Below are positions 34,273 through 42,774 of a DNA stretch of 64,000 nucleotides, in pieces. Source of the DNA: Sporomusa sphaeroides DSM 2875 (GTDB taxonomy: Bacteria; Bacillota; Negativicutes; Sporomusales; Sporomusaceae); contig NZ_CP146991.1 in assembly GCF_001941975.2 (NCBI RefSeq), positions 2,032,524 to 2,096,523 on the forward strand, read 5' to 3'. Every line of letters begins with the position of its first letter. Position 1 is the first letter of the stretch. The notes under the pieces are model-generated. The model saw nothing but the letters and a program-made list of their open reading frames with translations, was not told the DNA's origin and did not search any database. The position numbers and the translations under genes are program-made.

Positions 34273-35688
34273 TCATTGTGTAGTTTGAGTGGATTTCGCA
34301 GGAATTGTGATTTTCTGAGGGTCAATTACCGCAACTGCCAGGAAAGTTACTATACATACAAGCCATTCGAGATAGATGGGGTGAGCAACTATTCTAATTT
34401 CCGGAATCAGCTGCCAGGCCAGCAATGTCAGCATACCGGCCAGGGTGGTATAAAAGGCGGAATTCCGCCGGCATAGGCCTGGCAAAAAGATCGTACATAA
34501 AAACACAAGGGTAAATGCTGTTGTTAAGCTTAGGCCCAGCAGCAGGGTTTTCAAAATGCCCACTGCGTTAAAGGCCAGCCAAAGGGTGAAAAAGCCTAAA
34601 GCCAAAATAGTTACACGGTTGATAATGACATATTTGTTTTCGGTCACTGCGGGATTTATAAACCGTTTATATATATCCTGAGCAAATAAGGTGCCGGCGC
34701 CAAGCAACAAGGTGCAGGCTGTCGACACATCGGCAGCCCATAACGCGGCAAGGGTAATGCCTGAAACCACAGGATCAAGTCCCATAATAATCTTTGGCAG
34801 TGCCAGGGTTGCCTGCACTTCAGGATAAGCTACTCTGGCAGCCAAACCCATAATGGCACATAAGAAGCCGATAGGGAAAATCAAAATTGCGCCCCAGATG
34901 AATCCCCGTTTAGCAGCTTTGGCGCTTGAGGCGGCACAGGCAATCTGCACCGGGCCTTGGGCCGATAAGCTTTGGGTAATCATAACAACAAACCAGCCGG
35001 CAATGGTAGCAAAACCGAGTCCGCCAAGAGGGGTGAACCAATCAGTGCCTGGCGGCAGTTGAGCGGCGATTGTGCCCAAACCGCCCTGCTGCTTAACTGT
35101 CAGTATGGTTCCGGTAACAACGCCTGCATATATCAGGGCAACACTGACAATATTGGATAAACCGGATGACCATAGTCCGCCGATTAGGGTTATTCCCACA
35201 AAAACGATAGCGCTGGTAATCATACCGCCGGTGAATGAAAATACCTCCGGCAGCATTGAGGACAAAATGGCGCCGCCGGCCAGATATTGCATGGATGTTA
35301 TAACCAATTGTATAGTAATTAGGCCGATAACACTGATAACCCGGCCTTTTTTATCATAATAGCGTTCAAAGAGTTCGGGAATGGTGGTACAGTCCATTTC
35401 GCGGTATTTTCCGGCTGCCAATACGCCCATGACCAAGGCGCCGGCAGCCCAGGCAGCATTATACCAGCCGGCCGCGATACCGGCTGTGAAGGCATTTTCT
35501 GCCACGCCGATGGTTGAGGCGGCTCCAACTGCCAGACCTGCCACATTAGCGGCCACTAAGAGGGCATTCATTTGGCGTCCGCCAAATAAAAAATTCACAC
35601 TTCCGCCGGCAGCTTTACGTTTCGCATAGAGGCTGATGGCAAAGAGCAAAAAAATATAAAGGACAACAATTACAAACTGAATTGACAT
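34273..35688 (-). CDS. Sodium:solute symporter (SSS family)
   Basis: A 471-residue transporter with 12-13 membrane spans (starting FVIVVLYIFLLFAISLYAKRK). It has the SSS-family pattern FLFGGRQMNALLVAANVAG and AAGKYREMDCTTIPELFERYY after the second span. The substrate is open. Co-transcription with a HutP-family protein hints at an amino acid such as histidine, but SSS members also carry proline, pantothenate, acetate and sugars. The start ATG lies after a purine-rich stretch with many UAG triplets. Confidence 0.88.
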   Translation of the reverse strand: MSIQFVIVVLYIFLLFAISLYAKRKAAGGSVNFLFGGRQMNALLVAANVAGLAVGAASTIGVAENAFTAGIAAGWYNAAWAAGALVMGVLAAGKYREMDCTTIPELFERYYDKKGRVISVIGLITIQLVITSMQYLAGGAILSSMLPEVFSFTGGMITSAIVFVGITLIGGLWSSGLSNIVSVALIYAGVVTGTILTVKQQGGLGTIAAQLPPGTDWFTPLGGLGFATIAGWFVVMITQSLSAQGPVQIACAASSAKAAKRGFIWGAILIFPIGFLCAIMGLAARVAYPEVQATLALPKIIMGLDPVVSGITLAALWAADVSTACTLLLGAGTLFAQDIYKRFINPAVTENKYVIINRVTILALGFFTLWLAFNAVGILKTLLLGLSLTTAFTLVFLCTIFLPGLCRRNSAFYTTLAGMLTLLAWQLIPEIRIVAHPIYLEWLVCIVTFLAVAVIDPQKITIPAKSTQTTQ

Positions 35689-35692
35689 GAAA

Positions 35693-35741
35693 CTATCCTA
35701 CCTTTCTACATCTACAATGGCTATTGACCGGTTGGTTACTA
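35693..35741 (-). promoter_or_regulatory. UAG-rich leader of the symporter-hutP operon
   Basis: On the minus strand six UAG triplets fall within 49 nt just before the symporter start (CTA on the + strand at 35739-35741, 35721-35723, 35712-35714, 35706-35708, 35698-35700 and 35693-35695). HutP recognises repeated NAG/UAG triplets. The spacing here is irregular rather than the regular 4 nt of the Bacillus hut site. Confidence 0.4.
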
Positions 35742-35943
35742 CCACCTGCTTTCAAGGCTCCTGCAATCCTGCCATCCTACAAAACCGGGTCAAAGCTGCT
35801 ATATTGCAATTCTATGGTAACTAACGAGTAAAATAATGTCAATGGCGATATCTGTAAAACAATTTACCAAAAATGAAAATTGGGCAGGATATTACCCCAA
35901 TTTGTTGAAATATATTCAAAAATACAAAGTGGGGTATCATTGT

Positions 35944-36561
35944 ATGGGGATTCTGCAGAGAAAGCTAATCATTATTATTATGCTGGCATGCGGGATTTTG
36001 GCCTATAGTTGTTACAGCTTTGTGCAAAAGACTTCAGCAGACCGGGCTTTGAATACAGCGGCGCCTTCACCGGAAACCTTACAAAATTCTAATCCTATTC
36101 CTGCCGGCAAGGGGGAAGAAGATGAAGTTGTAGTTTATGTCAGCGGCGGGGTTAGCAAGCCGGGCGTGTACAAGTTTTTTCGCGGCAGCCGGGTGGTTGA
36201 TGCCGTGGCCTTGGCCGGCGGCTTTATGCCTGGTGCAGATGCGGCAAAAATTAATCTGGCAATGCTGCTTAAAGATGAGATGCAGATTCACGTCCCTTAC
36301 GCCGCTATTCCTGTAAGCAATAATCCGGGTATGGCAGTGCCTGCTAATGCCAATACTGGCAGCAGCGGTGATAAGGTTAATATTAATACCGCTTCCAAAG
36401 AGGAATTGGATAAACTGCCAGGCATTGGCCCGGCAATAGCTGAACGGATTATTGAGTATCGCACCAATATTGAACCGTTCAGAGATATTGCCGATATCAA
36501 GAAAGTGCCAGGTATTGGTGAGGCAAAATATAATCAGTTTAAAAACAAAATATCGCTGTGA
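35944..36561 (+). CDS. comEA: ComEA-type DNA-binding protein
   Basis: A 205-residue competence/DNA-uptake protein anchored by one N-terminal membrane span (KLIIIIMLACGILAY). An SLBB domain (VVVYVSGGVSKPGVYKF, about residues 60-120) and a C-terminal double helix-hairpin-helix (VNINTASKEELDKLPGIGP, IADIKKVPGIGEAKY) that binds duplex DNA follow. ATG 35944 is chosen because it puts the anchor at the N-terminus; the earlier in-frame ATG adds 36 polar residues. It overlaps comEC by 4 nt. Confidence 0.92.
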   Translation: MGILQRKLIIIIMLACGILAYSCYSFVQKTSADRALNTAAPSPETLQNSNPIPAGKGEEDEVVVYVSGGVSKPGVYKFFRGSRVVDAVALAGGFMPGADAAKINLAMLLKDEMQIHVPYAAIPVSNNPGMAVPANANTGSSGDKVNINTASKEELDKLPGIGPAIAERIIEYRTNIEPFRDIADIKKVPGIGEAKYNQFKNKISL

Positions 36562-38951
36562 TTACGGAGCAAATAAATACTATTATTGTATTTGCCTGTG
36601 CCGCTTTTGCCGCAGGTATTTGGCAGGCAGGGATATATAGCTGGCATAGTCTGACGCTTATTGTCTTGGCTGTGTTATTGCTTTTGACAGCGTTATGGCG
36701 TGTTGTTCGTAATTACCAACAGGCCTTTTGGCCGATTATCGGCCTGTTTTTTATTGCCGGAATGCTTTGTGCCAATCTGGATAGCATTGTTCCGGCCGAT
36801 GCTATTAGTCACCATATCGGGAAAACCGTTACGGTCACGGGAATTGTGGATGCCGTTCCTGAGATAAGCCAGGCAAATACGCACGGCAAACAAGTAAGAT
36901 ATGTAGTCAAAGTTCAAAATGTAGAATTGGAAAAGACAGGCGCTAACTCAGCTTCCAGTGGAAAAGTTCGCATTAATGTGCTGTATAAGGAAAACGGTGA
37001 GTTGGCAGTTTACGGTGATAAAATAACTGTCTATGGGAAAGTACGGGAGCTGCGCGGGTATAATAACCCGGGACAGATCGATATGACGGTTGCGCTTAAG
37101 CGCGAGGGTATTACAGCACGTATGTCTGTACAGGAGCAGAACATTAAGCTGAATACAGCCTATGCCGGATACTCCTGGCGTGCAGCGCTGGCAGACTGGC
37201 AAGCCGGAATTGTCCGGGCCTTGCAAAAGGTAATGCCGGTCAACGATGCCGCTATCTTAACGGCCGTACTGTTTGGCGGCTATCAAGGAATAAATAAAAA
37301 TGTTGTCGATGATTTCGCGGCAACCGGGTTAATTCACATTTTATCTGTCTCAGGCGCGCATATTGCACTGGTGGCAGGCTTGATACGGTGGTTCGGCAAT
37401 CAGCTGCGGCTGGGTTCCCGGACGACTACGGTTGTGGCTGTACTGGCGATTGTATTTTATGCCTGTATCAGCGGATTCACGCCACCGGTAATACGTTCGA
37501 TGATTATGGGCATAATCAGCTTGCTGGCAATATTGGTTGAACGGGAAAGCTATGCTCCGGCGGCACTAGCCATTACAGCGCTGGGAATGCTTGTTTATCA
37601 GCCGCTGCTGCTTTATGATATTAGTTTTCAATTATCGTTTGCCGCCACAGCCGGTTTGGTATTTTTATATAAACCGACATATGATTATCTGTCTGCTTTT
37701 TTGCCAGCATGGCTGGCAGGACCGTTGGCGGTGACCGCGAGTGCCCAACTGGGTGTTTTGCCGATAATTGCCTGGTATTTTAATAATTTTTCCCTCATCT
37801 CTTTTGCTGCCAATATCCTTGTCCTGCCGGTTGTTGAACTGGTAATCATCCTTGGCTTGACAGGAGTTATAATTTATACCGTTGTTCCGGTCATTGGCAA
37901 CCTGGTGTTTGTTATCAGCAGCCTGTTGATCGGTTTGGTTATGATGCTGACAGCGCTCCTGGCAGCGGTGCCGTACAGTTCTGTTTACATACCGTCCGTA
38001 GGGATAAGCGGGAGTGCGGCTTACTACCTGCTCCTGGCCTGGTTTTATGGCTGGCGTCCGTTAGCTGTCCCGGGTCCGGGACAGCTTGTCAGGCAGCGTC
38101 CGGGCACTTGCGCCACAACCGTCATGGTAATTATTGGTCTGCTGGCAGTGTATACCTGGTATCCGCGGCCCTTGTCCGTGCACTTTATTGATGTGGGTCA
38201 AGGGGATGCGGCTTTGATTATTACACCCCGCGGCAAGGCCGTACTGGTAGACACCGGCGGCAGTTTCAGCAGCTCAAATTATGATATCGGTGAAAGAGTG
38301 GTTGCTCCCTATCTCAAGCACTATGGTGTGACAACCGTTGACTACTTAATCCTGACCCATGGACACCAAGATCATGCAGGCGGCGCTGCCGGTATTGCCG
38401 GCAGGGTTAGCGTCAATAAGGTTATGCTGCCGCGAGAAGAATACTCACAGGCAGTACAGGCACTTGTTCACACTAAACCGGCGATCGCGATTATTCCTAC
38501 ATATACAGATCAGAGATTTCAACTGGATGGGGTGGATGTTGGTATCGAGCATGCGGTTGGTGAAAATGGCCGAAATCAGGCTGTCACAGGCAATGAAGTA
38601 TCCAGTGTGGTTAGGGTAAGTTATGGCCGGCATAGTTTTCTTATCACCGGCGACCTGGAAGCAAAAGGTGAGGAGGCGCTGCTTGCCGCAAAAGCGGTTA
38701 AGCCCTGTACGGTGCTTAAAGTAGGACATCATGGTTCAAAGACCTCCACCACGGCGGCGTTTTTACAGGCTCTTGACCCGGAGTATGCCGTTATTTCCGT
38801 AGGCTATGCCAATCGGTTCGGGCATCCGCATCCGGAAACCATCAGACGCCTGACTGACAGGCAGACCGTAATTTACCGTACAGATACCCATGGGGCCGTA
38901 GTGTTTAAGTCTGACGGCAGGAAGCTGGAAGTTGACACCTATATCAAATAA
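36558..38951 (+). CDS. comEC: ComEC/Rec2 DNA-uptake channel protein
   Basis: A 797-residue protein that carries single-stranded DNA across the membrane. An N-terminal OB-fold region (DUF4131-like) is followed by the Competence domain with about ten spans (LIHILSVSGAHIALVAGL near 260) and a C-terminal metallo-beta-lactamase domain with TDTGG-type (VDTGGSF), LTHGHQDHAGG and VGHHGS motifs, which may degrade the non-transported strand. The GTG start overlaps the comEA stop (GTGA). It is full length, so natural competence is plausible if the pilus genes are present elsewhere. Confidence 0.94.
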   Translation: MITEQINTIIVFACAAFAAGIWQAGIYSWHSLTLIVLAVLLLLTALWRVVRNYQQAFWPIIGLFFIAGMLCANLDSIVPADAISHHIGKTVTVTGIVDAVPEISQANTHGKQVRYVVKVQNVELEKTGANSASSGKVRINVLYKENGELAVYGDKITVYGKVRELRGYNNPGQIDMTVALKREGITARMSVQEQNIKLNTAYAGYSWRAALADWQAGIVRALQKVMPVNDAAILTAVLFGGYQGINKNVVDDFAATGLIHILSVSGAHIALVAGLIRWFGNQLRLGSRTTTVVAVLAIVFYACISGFTPPVIRSMIMGIISLLAILVERESYAPAALAITALGMLVYQPLLLYDISFQLSFAATAGLVFLYKPTYDYLSAFLPAWLAGPLAVTASAQLGVLPIIAWYFNNFSLISFAANILVLPVVELVIILGLTGVIIYTVVPVIGNLVFVISSLLIGLVMMLTALLAAVPYSSVYIPSVGISGSAAYYLLLAWFYGWRPLAVPGPGQLVRQRPGTCATTVMVIIGLLAVYTWYPRPLSVHFIDVGQGDAALIITPRGKAVLVDTGGSFSSSNYDIGERVVAPYLKHYGVTTVDYLILTHGHQDHAGGAAGIAGRVSVNKVMLPREEYSQAVQALVHTKPAIAIIPTYTDQRFQLDGVDVGIEHAVGENGRNQAVTGNEVSSVVRVSYGRHSFLITGDLEAKGEEALLAAKAVKPCTVLKVGHHGSKTSTTAAFLQALDPEYAVISVGYANRFGHPHPETIRRLTDRQTVIYRTDTHGAVVFKSDGRKLEVDTYIK

Positions 38952-38969
38952 TATATAAGCTGGTGAATT

Positions 38970-40010
38970 ATGGATTATAAAGCAATACGTGCTCTCATTA
39001 AACAAAATAAGATTGCTCCTGTTTATCTTTTGCATGGGGAAGAAACCTATCATCTGCGGCAGGTCGAGCAGGCTCTGATTGCCAGTGTGGTACCACCGGC
39101 AGACCGGGATATGAACCTCATTATTTTTGAAGCCGATCCAGCTAAGGAAGAACTGATAAATACTATTGAAACAATACCCTTTTTAGGTGAAAAGAACTTA
39201 ATCATTATCCGCAGCACGACGCTTTTTAGTGCCGGACGCAAGAGCAGCAGCGACGAGGGGCAGGACAAAACCGATCCTGCATTAAACCGGTTAATTGCTT
39301 TATTTAGTAATATGCCTGCCTATAGTCATCTTGTATTTCTGACGCCCGATAAGCCTGATAAGCGGCGTAAGATTTATAAAGCTGTGGAAAAAAATGGCGT
39401 TGTCTTTGAGGCAGCACCCTTAAAGGGGAAGGAACTGCGCGCTTGGTTGACAGACCGGCTTTCTGAACTCAAAATCAAAATGGCTTCCGATGCTGAGGAA
39501 CATCTTATAGCAGCAGTCAGCATGATGCCGCAAGTTTCTCTTGATTTTTTAAACAATGAATTAGAGAAAGTAATTTTATATACGGCAGATAAAAGGCTGG
39601 TTACCCGCCAGGATTTATTGCAAATCTTGTCTTCCGTTCCCGAGGTATCTATTTTTGCTATGGTGGAGGCGCTAAGCCAAAGACATACTTCACAGGCCCT
39701 TGCACTCTTGCGTGAACAACTGGCAGCCGGGGAACACCCTGTGAGGCTATTGGCACTCTTAGCCCGGCAGGTCAGACAGTTATGGCAGGCTAAAGAACTT
39801 ACACACCAAGGCTATGGCAGCCGGGAGGTGGCTGAGTATTTTAAGGTGCCAGGCTTTATTGGTGAGAAACTGGTGAAGCAAAGCCGGGGTTTTGCTGACA
39901 GTAAACTAAGAGAGGCTATGCTCAGCCTGGCGGCAGCCGACCAGGATTTAAAGTCAAGCCGGACAGGTCCGGTAGCCCTGGAAAAAATAATTATTGAATT
40001 ATGCGGATAA
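38970..40010 (+). CDS. holA: DNA polymerase III delta subunit
   Basis: A clamp-loader subunit that opens the sliding clamp. The 346-residue protein has the typical YLLHGEETYHLRQ N-terminus, VFLTPDKPDKRRKIYK and the C-terminal AAADQDLKSSRTGPVALE. Position after comEC matches B. subtilis yqeN. Its stop codon TAA lies inside the first repeat of the dispersed element copy A. Confidence 0.95.
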   Translation: MDYKAIRALIKQNKIAPVYLLHGEETYHLRQVEQALIASVVPPADRDMNLIIFEADPAKEELINTIETIPFLGEKNLIIIRSTTLFSAGRKSSSDEGQDKTDPALNRLIALFSNMPAYSHLVFLTPDKPDKRRKIYKAVEKNGVVFEAAPLKGKELRAWLTDRLSELKIKMASDAEEHLIAAVSMMPQVSLDFLNNELEKVILYTADKRLVTRQDLLQILSSVPEVSIFAMVEALSQRHTSQALALLREQLAAGEHPVRLLALLARQVRQLWQAKELTHQGYGSREVAEYFKVPGFIGEKLVKQSRGFADSKLREAMLSLAAADQDLKSSRTGPVALEKIIIELCG

Positions 40011-40106
40011 AGAAAACACGGCTTGCGCCGAGCCTTTGGCGAAAGCGGAAGCCGATGTTGATCCTGCTTTTAAGAAAGTTATACTCTCTGTTAGGATAAA
40101 GAAAAC
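40005..40106 (+). repeat. Dispersed intergenic repeat, copy A (reference copy)
   Basis: A block of about 100 bp bounded by two direct repeats GGATAAAGAAAAC (40005-40017 and 40094-40106). Between them lies an imperfect palindrome: ACACGGCTT at the left pairs with AAGCCGATGT at the right (one bulge), and CGCC with GGCG, enclosing GAGCCTTT. The next segment is AAAGTTATACTCTCTGTTA. The left repeat contributes the stop codon of holA. Confidence 0.72.
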
Positions 40107-40135
40107 CCTGTCCACTTTTTAGTGAACAGGGTTTC
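40103..40135 (-). terminator. Terminator of rpsT
   Basis: A 14-bp stem with one mismatch (AAACCCTGTCCACT / AGTGAACAGGGTTT on the + strand), followed on the minus strand by TTCTTTATCC. It overlaps the end of repeat copy A. Confidence 0.8.
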
Positions 40136-40152
40136 AATTATTATTGAGATAA

Positions 40153-40419
40153 TTAAGCTTGAGTTGCATTAGCTTTGCGAGCTAGACGGGACTTCTTACG
40201 AGCTGCGGCATTTTTATGAATAACGCCTTTGGCGGCTGCTTTGTCAATAACGCTGGCAGCAGTAGTCAGGAGGTTCTTGGCCTCATCTGCTTTACCGGTA
40301 CGTGCAGCTTCTTCCACCTTACGAACAGAAGTTTTAATCGCTGATCTTACCGAATAATTGCGGGCACGCCGTTCTGCGTCAGTTTTTACGCTACGCTCAG
40401 ATGCTTTAATATTTGGCAA
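40153..40419 (-). CDS. rpsT: 30S ribosomal protein S20
   Basis: An 88-residue S20 that binds 16S rRNA. It begins MPNIKASERSVKT and has SAIKTSVRKVEEA and a Lys/Arg-rich C-terminus typical of the family. The start is TTG 40419, 7 nt after AAGGAGG; a GTG 9 nt earlier overlaps that RBS. A UUG start is also used by E. coli rpsT, where it serves autoregulation. It runs opposite to its neighbours, as in B. subtilis. Confidence 0.95.
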   Translation of the reverse strand: MPNIKASERSVKTDAERRARNYSVRSAIKTSVRKVEEAARTGKADEAKNLLTTAASVIDKAAAKGVIHKNAAARKKSRLARKANATQA

Positions 40420-40574
40420 GTAATTCACCTCCTTATGTATATGTTACTGAACTATTTTAGCATGCTCTACAGGAAAAAGCAAGCAATAAAGTAAAAGCAA
40501 TTGGCTTGGTATAGCTAACTTTTTTTCCGGATAAGATAGGTTTGAAATAGTTTTTAGTAGGGGGAGAATAATTC

Positions 40575-41546
40575 ATGGATCAAGTTCCTGCTGCAGTACG
40601 AACCGATTTGGCGTTAGAAGCGCGTGAAATGCTGACAAAACAGGTGAGAGAAGACATTCCCGGTGTCTTAGTTGAGACCAGTGAAGATGAGGATGTACTT
40701 ATTACCCGGGTAAATATTACTACTCCTGAGGCGGAGCGAATGATGGGGAAAGCCAAAGGAAGTTATATTACCCTGGAGGCACCCGGCTTACGCTATAAAA
40801 ATACTCCGTTACAAGAAAAAATCATGAATTTCCTGGCGGTTGAATTAGCTGGAATGGTTAATTTACCTCGCAACGCCACCGTATTGGTTGTCGGCCTTGG
40901 AAACTGGAATGTCACGCCAGATGCTTTAGGCCCGCGGGCTACGCACAAGATTGTCGTTACCCGGCATTTGCAGGAGATGTTGTCGCCGGAACTAAAAGGC
41001 GGTGTGCGCGCGGTGTGTGCGATTTCTCCCGGTGTGCTTGGTATAACCGGTATGGAAACAGCCGAAATTATCCAGGGGATTGTGAACAATATCAAGCCCA
41101 GTCTGGTAATCGCTATCGATGCTCTGGCTGCTGCTTCCAGTCAACGGGTAATTACTACCATCCAATTAGCTAATACCGGCATCCATCCTGGTTCAGGTGT
41201 CGGCAATAAACGCTTTGGGCTTACGCAGACCTCGTTAGGAGTGCCGGTCGTGGCTATTGGCGTACCGACAGTGGTGCATGCTTCAACCATTGCTATGGAT
41301 ACCATTAACACTCTCCAGGAACATGCGGCTTTTGGCCGGTATTTTAAGAGCATGGCCAATTTATCTGACCAGGACAGGCAGACCATTGTCCGACAGGTAT
41401 TGCCTGACATACTCGGAGACCTTATGGTAACGCCTAAGGAGGTTGACAGACTCATCGAAGATATTGCTGCCGTTGTGGCCGGCGGCATTAATCAGGCGAT
41501 GCATCCTAACATTGATTACGAGAATATCCATATGTACTTACATTGA
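40575..41546 (+). CDS. gpr: Germination protease (GPR)
   Basis: The aspartic-type protease that degrades small acid-soluble spore proteins at germination. It is made as a zymogen in the forespore. The N-terminal VRTDLALEARE resembles the autoprocessing site, which itself mimics the SASP cleavage site. GLGNWNVTPDALGPRA and AIDALAAAS carry the conserved aspartates. At 323 residues it is slightly shorter than the Bacillus enzyme. Position between rpsT and spoIIP matches B. subtilis. Confidence 0.95.
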   Translation: MDQVPAAVRTDLALEAREMLTKQVREDIPGVLVETSEDEDVLITRVNITTPEAERMMGKAKGSYITLEAPGLRYKNTPLQEKIMNFLAVELAGMVNLPRNATVLVVGLGNWNVTPDALGPRATHKIVVTRHLQEMLSPELKGGVRAVCAISPGVLGITGMETAEIIQGIVNNIKPSLVIAIDALAAASSQRVITTIQLANTGIHPGSGVGNKRFGLTQTSLGVPVVAIGVPTVVHASTIAMDTINTLQEHAAFGRYFKSMANLSDQDRQTIVRQVLPDILGDLMVTPKEVDRLIEDIAAVVAGGINQAMHPNIDYENIHMYLH

Positions 41547-41560
41547 TTTGGGACTAATTG

Positions 41561-41589
41561 TAATATCGTCCTGCCGCCAGGCATATACA
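41561..41589 (+). promoter_or_regulatory. Candidate sigma-E promoter of spoIIP
   Basis: GTAATATC (41561-41568), 13 bp, CATATACA (41582-41589). The boxes and spacing match the spoIVA candidate at 21643. Confidence 0.55.
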
Positions 41590-41648
41590 TTGTATGTAAA
41601 CAAAAATAGCAGAGGACAACCAATTCTGGGGGTCTGGCGGAGGCGGCA

Positions 41649-42755
41649 ATGGTTACGAGGAAAGAGCGGAAACAAAGAAATCAAAGCAGGCATTGGTCTA
41701 ATTTCTTGCGATTTTACGGCATCTATAGGATTTCCAATATAGCGTTTATTGTGGTGATGATGGTAATATCAGGAGGATTATTTTTTGGCACCTATCTCAA
41801 TCTGACACAGAGTGCTATACCGGTAAGTGGCAAAGCAGTATATTACGGACAATACATGCCTGCTTTGTGGCCTAAAGGAAAGGACGTGCTTATTTCAGGC
41901 ATTCCTGGTTTTTCCCTGACATTTCAGCCGCAAAGTATAATAAAAATAACGCCGGCACCCAGTGATGAAAATTTTGCCAACAAAATAGTGCGGGTATTTG
42001 CAGGTGTTGATTTTCGCGATTTGCGCTCGCTAGTTTCACAGGAAATCCCTTTTATATTGGCGTTTAAAAAGCCGGTATCGCCTGCTGTCAGTGCAACGAC
42101 ACTGCCGAACTTCCCGGTATTTGATACGAAAACTGTAGCAATTACGGACAAACCGCTTGTAGGAATATACCATACACATACGGCGGAAGCTTTTATTCCC
42201 AATTCCGGCGTGACGCACCGGCCAGGAGGCCAGCATGGTGAAATCGTGGAAGTAGGAGCGGCATTAGCCAAGCAGTTAGAGAAAAATGGGGTAAAAGCCA
42301 TTCACAGTACCACGATTCACGACTACCCCAGCTTTATGAAAGCGTATGGACCTTCCGAAATTACTGCACAAAAAATGCTTGCCGAAAATCCGTCGATTCA
42401 AATGATTTTCGATATTCATCGCGACGCCGATAAGCGCCAAAATGTAACCCTTATGGCTAATGATTTGCCGATTGCCAAAATTACTATTGTTGTAGCTACC
42501 GGACAGCAGGATTTGCCCCAACCGCACTGGCAGCAGAATCACGCCTTTGCTAAGTTAATTGACGCTAAGCTGAATGCTAAATTTCCGGGGTTATGCCGCG
42601 GTATTCAATTGGTGGAGTGGCGGTATAACCAGCATCTTCATCCCAGAGCGCTGCTGATAGAAGTGGGATCACAGGAAAGCAGCAAAGAAGAGGCCATGCG
42701 TAGTATGGAAATACTGGGAGACATACTGGCAGAAATACTTGCTGAGAACCGTTAG
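41649..42755 (+). CDS. spoIIP: Stage II sporulation protein P
   Basis: A cell-wall amidase/endopeptidase of the SpoIID-SpoIIM-SpoIIP complex that drives engulfment. The 368-residue protein has a basic N-terminus, one membrane anchor (about 31-50, IAFIVVMMVISGGLFFG) and the SpoIIP domain with YHTHTAEAFIP, FDIHRDADK and LLIEVGSQESS. It is the canonical copy: it follows gpr as in B. subtilis. A second, differently anchored copy lies at 15774. Confidence 0.95.
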   Translation: MVTRKERKQRNQSRHWSNFLRFYGIYRISNIAFIVVMMVISGGLFFGTYLNLTQSAIPVSGKAVYYGQYMPALWPKGKDVLISGIPGFSLTFQPQSIIKITPAPSDENFANKIVRVFAGVDFRDLRSLVSQEIPFILAFKKPVSPAVSATTLPNFPVFDTKTVAITDKPLVGIYHTHTAEAFIPNSGVTHRPGGQHGEIVEVGAALAKQLEKNGVKAIHSTTIHDYPSFMKAYGPSEITAQKMLAENPSIQMIFDIHRDADKRQNVTLMANDLPIAKITIVVATGQQDLPQPHWQQNHAFAKLIDAKLNAKFPGLCRGIQLVEWRYNQHLHPRALLIEVGSQESSKEEAMRSMEILGDILAEILAENR

Positions 42756-42774
42756 TCAGCGGAGGAGGGGTGGC

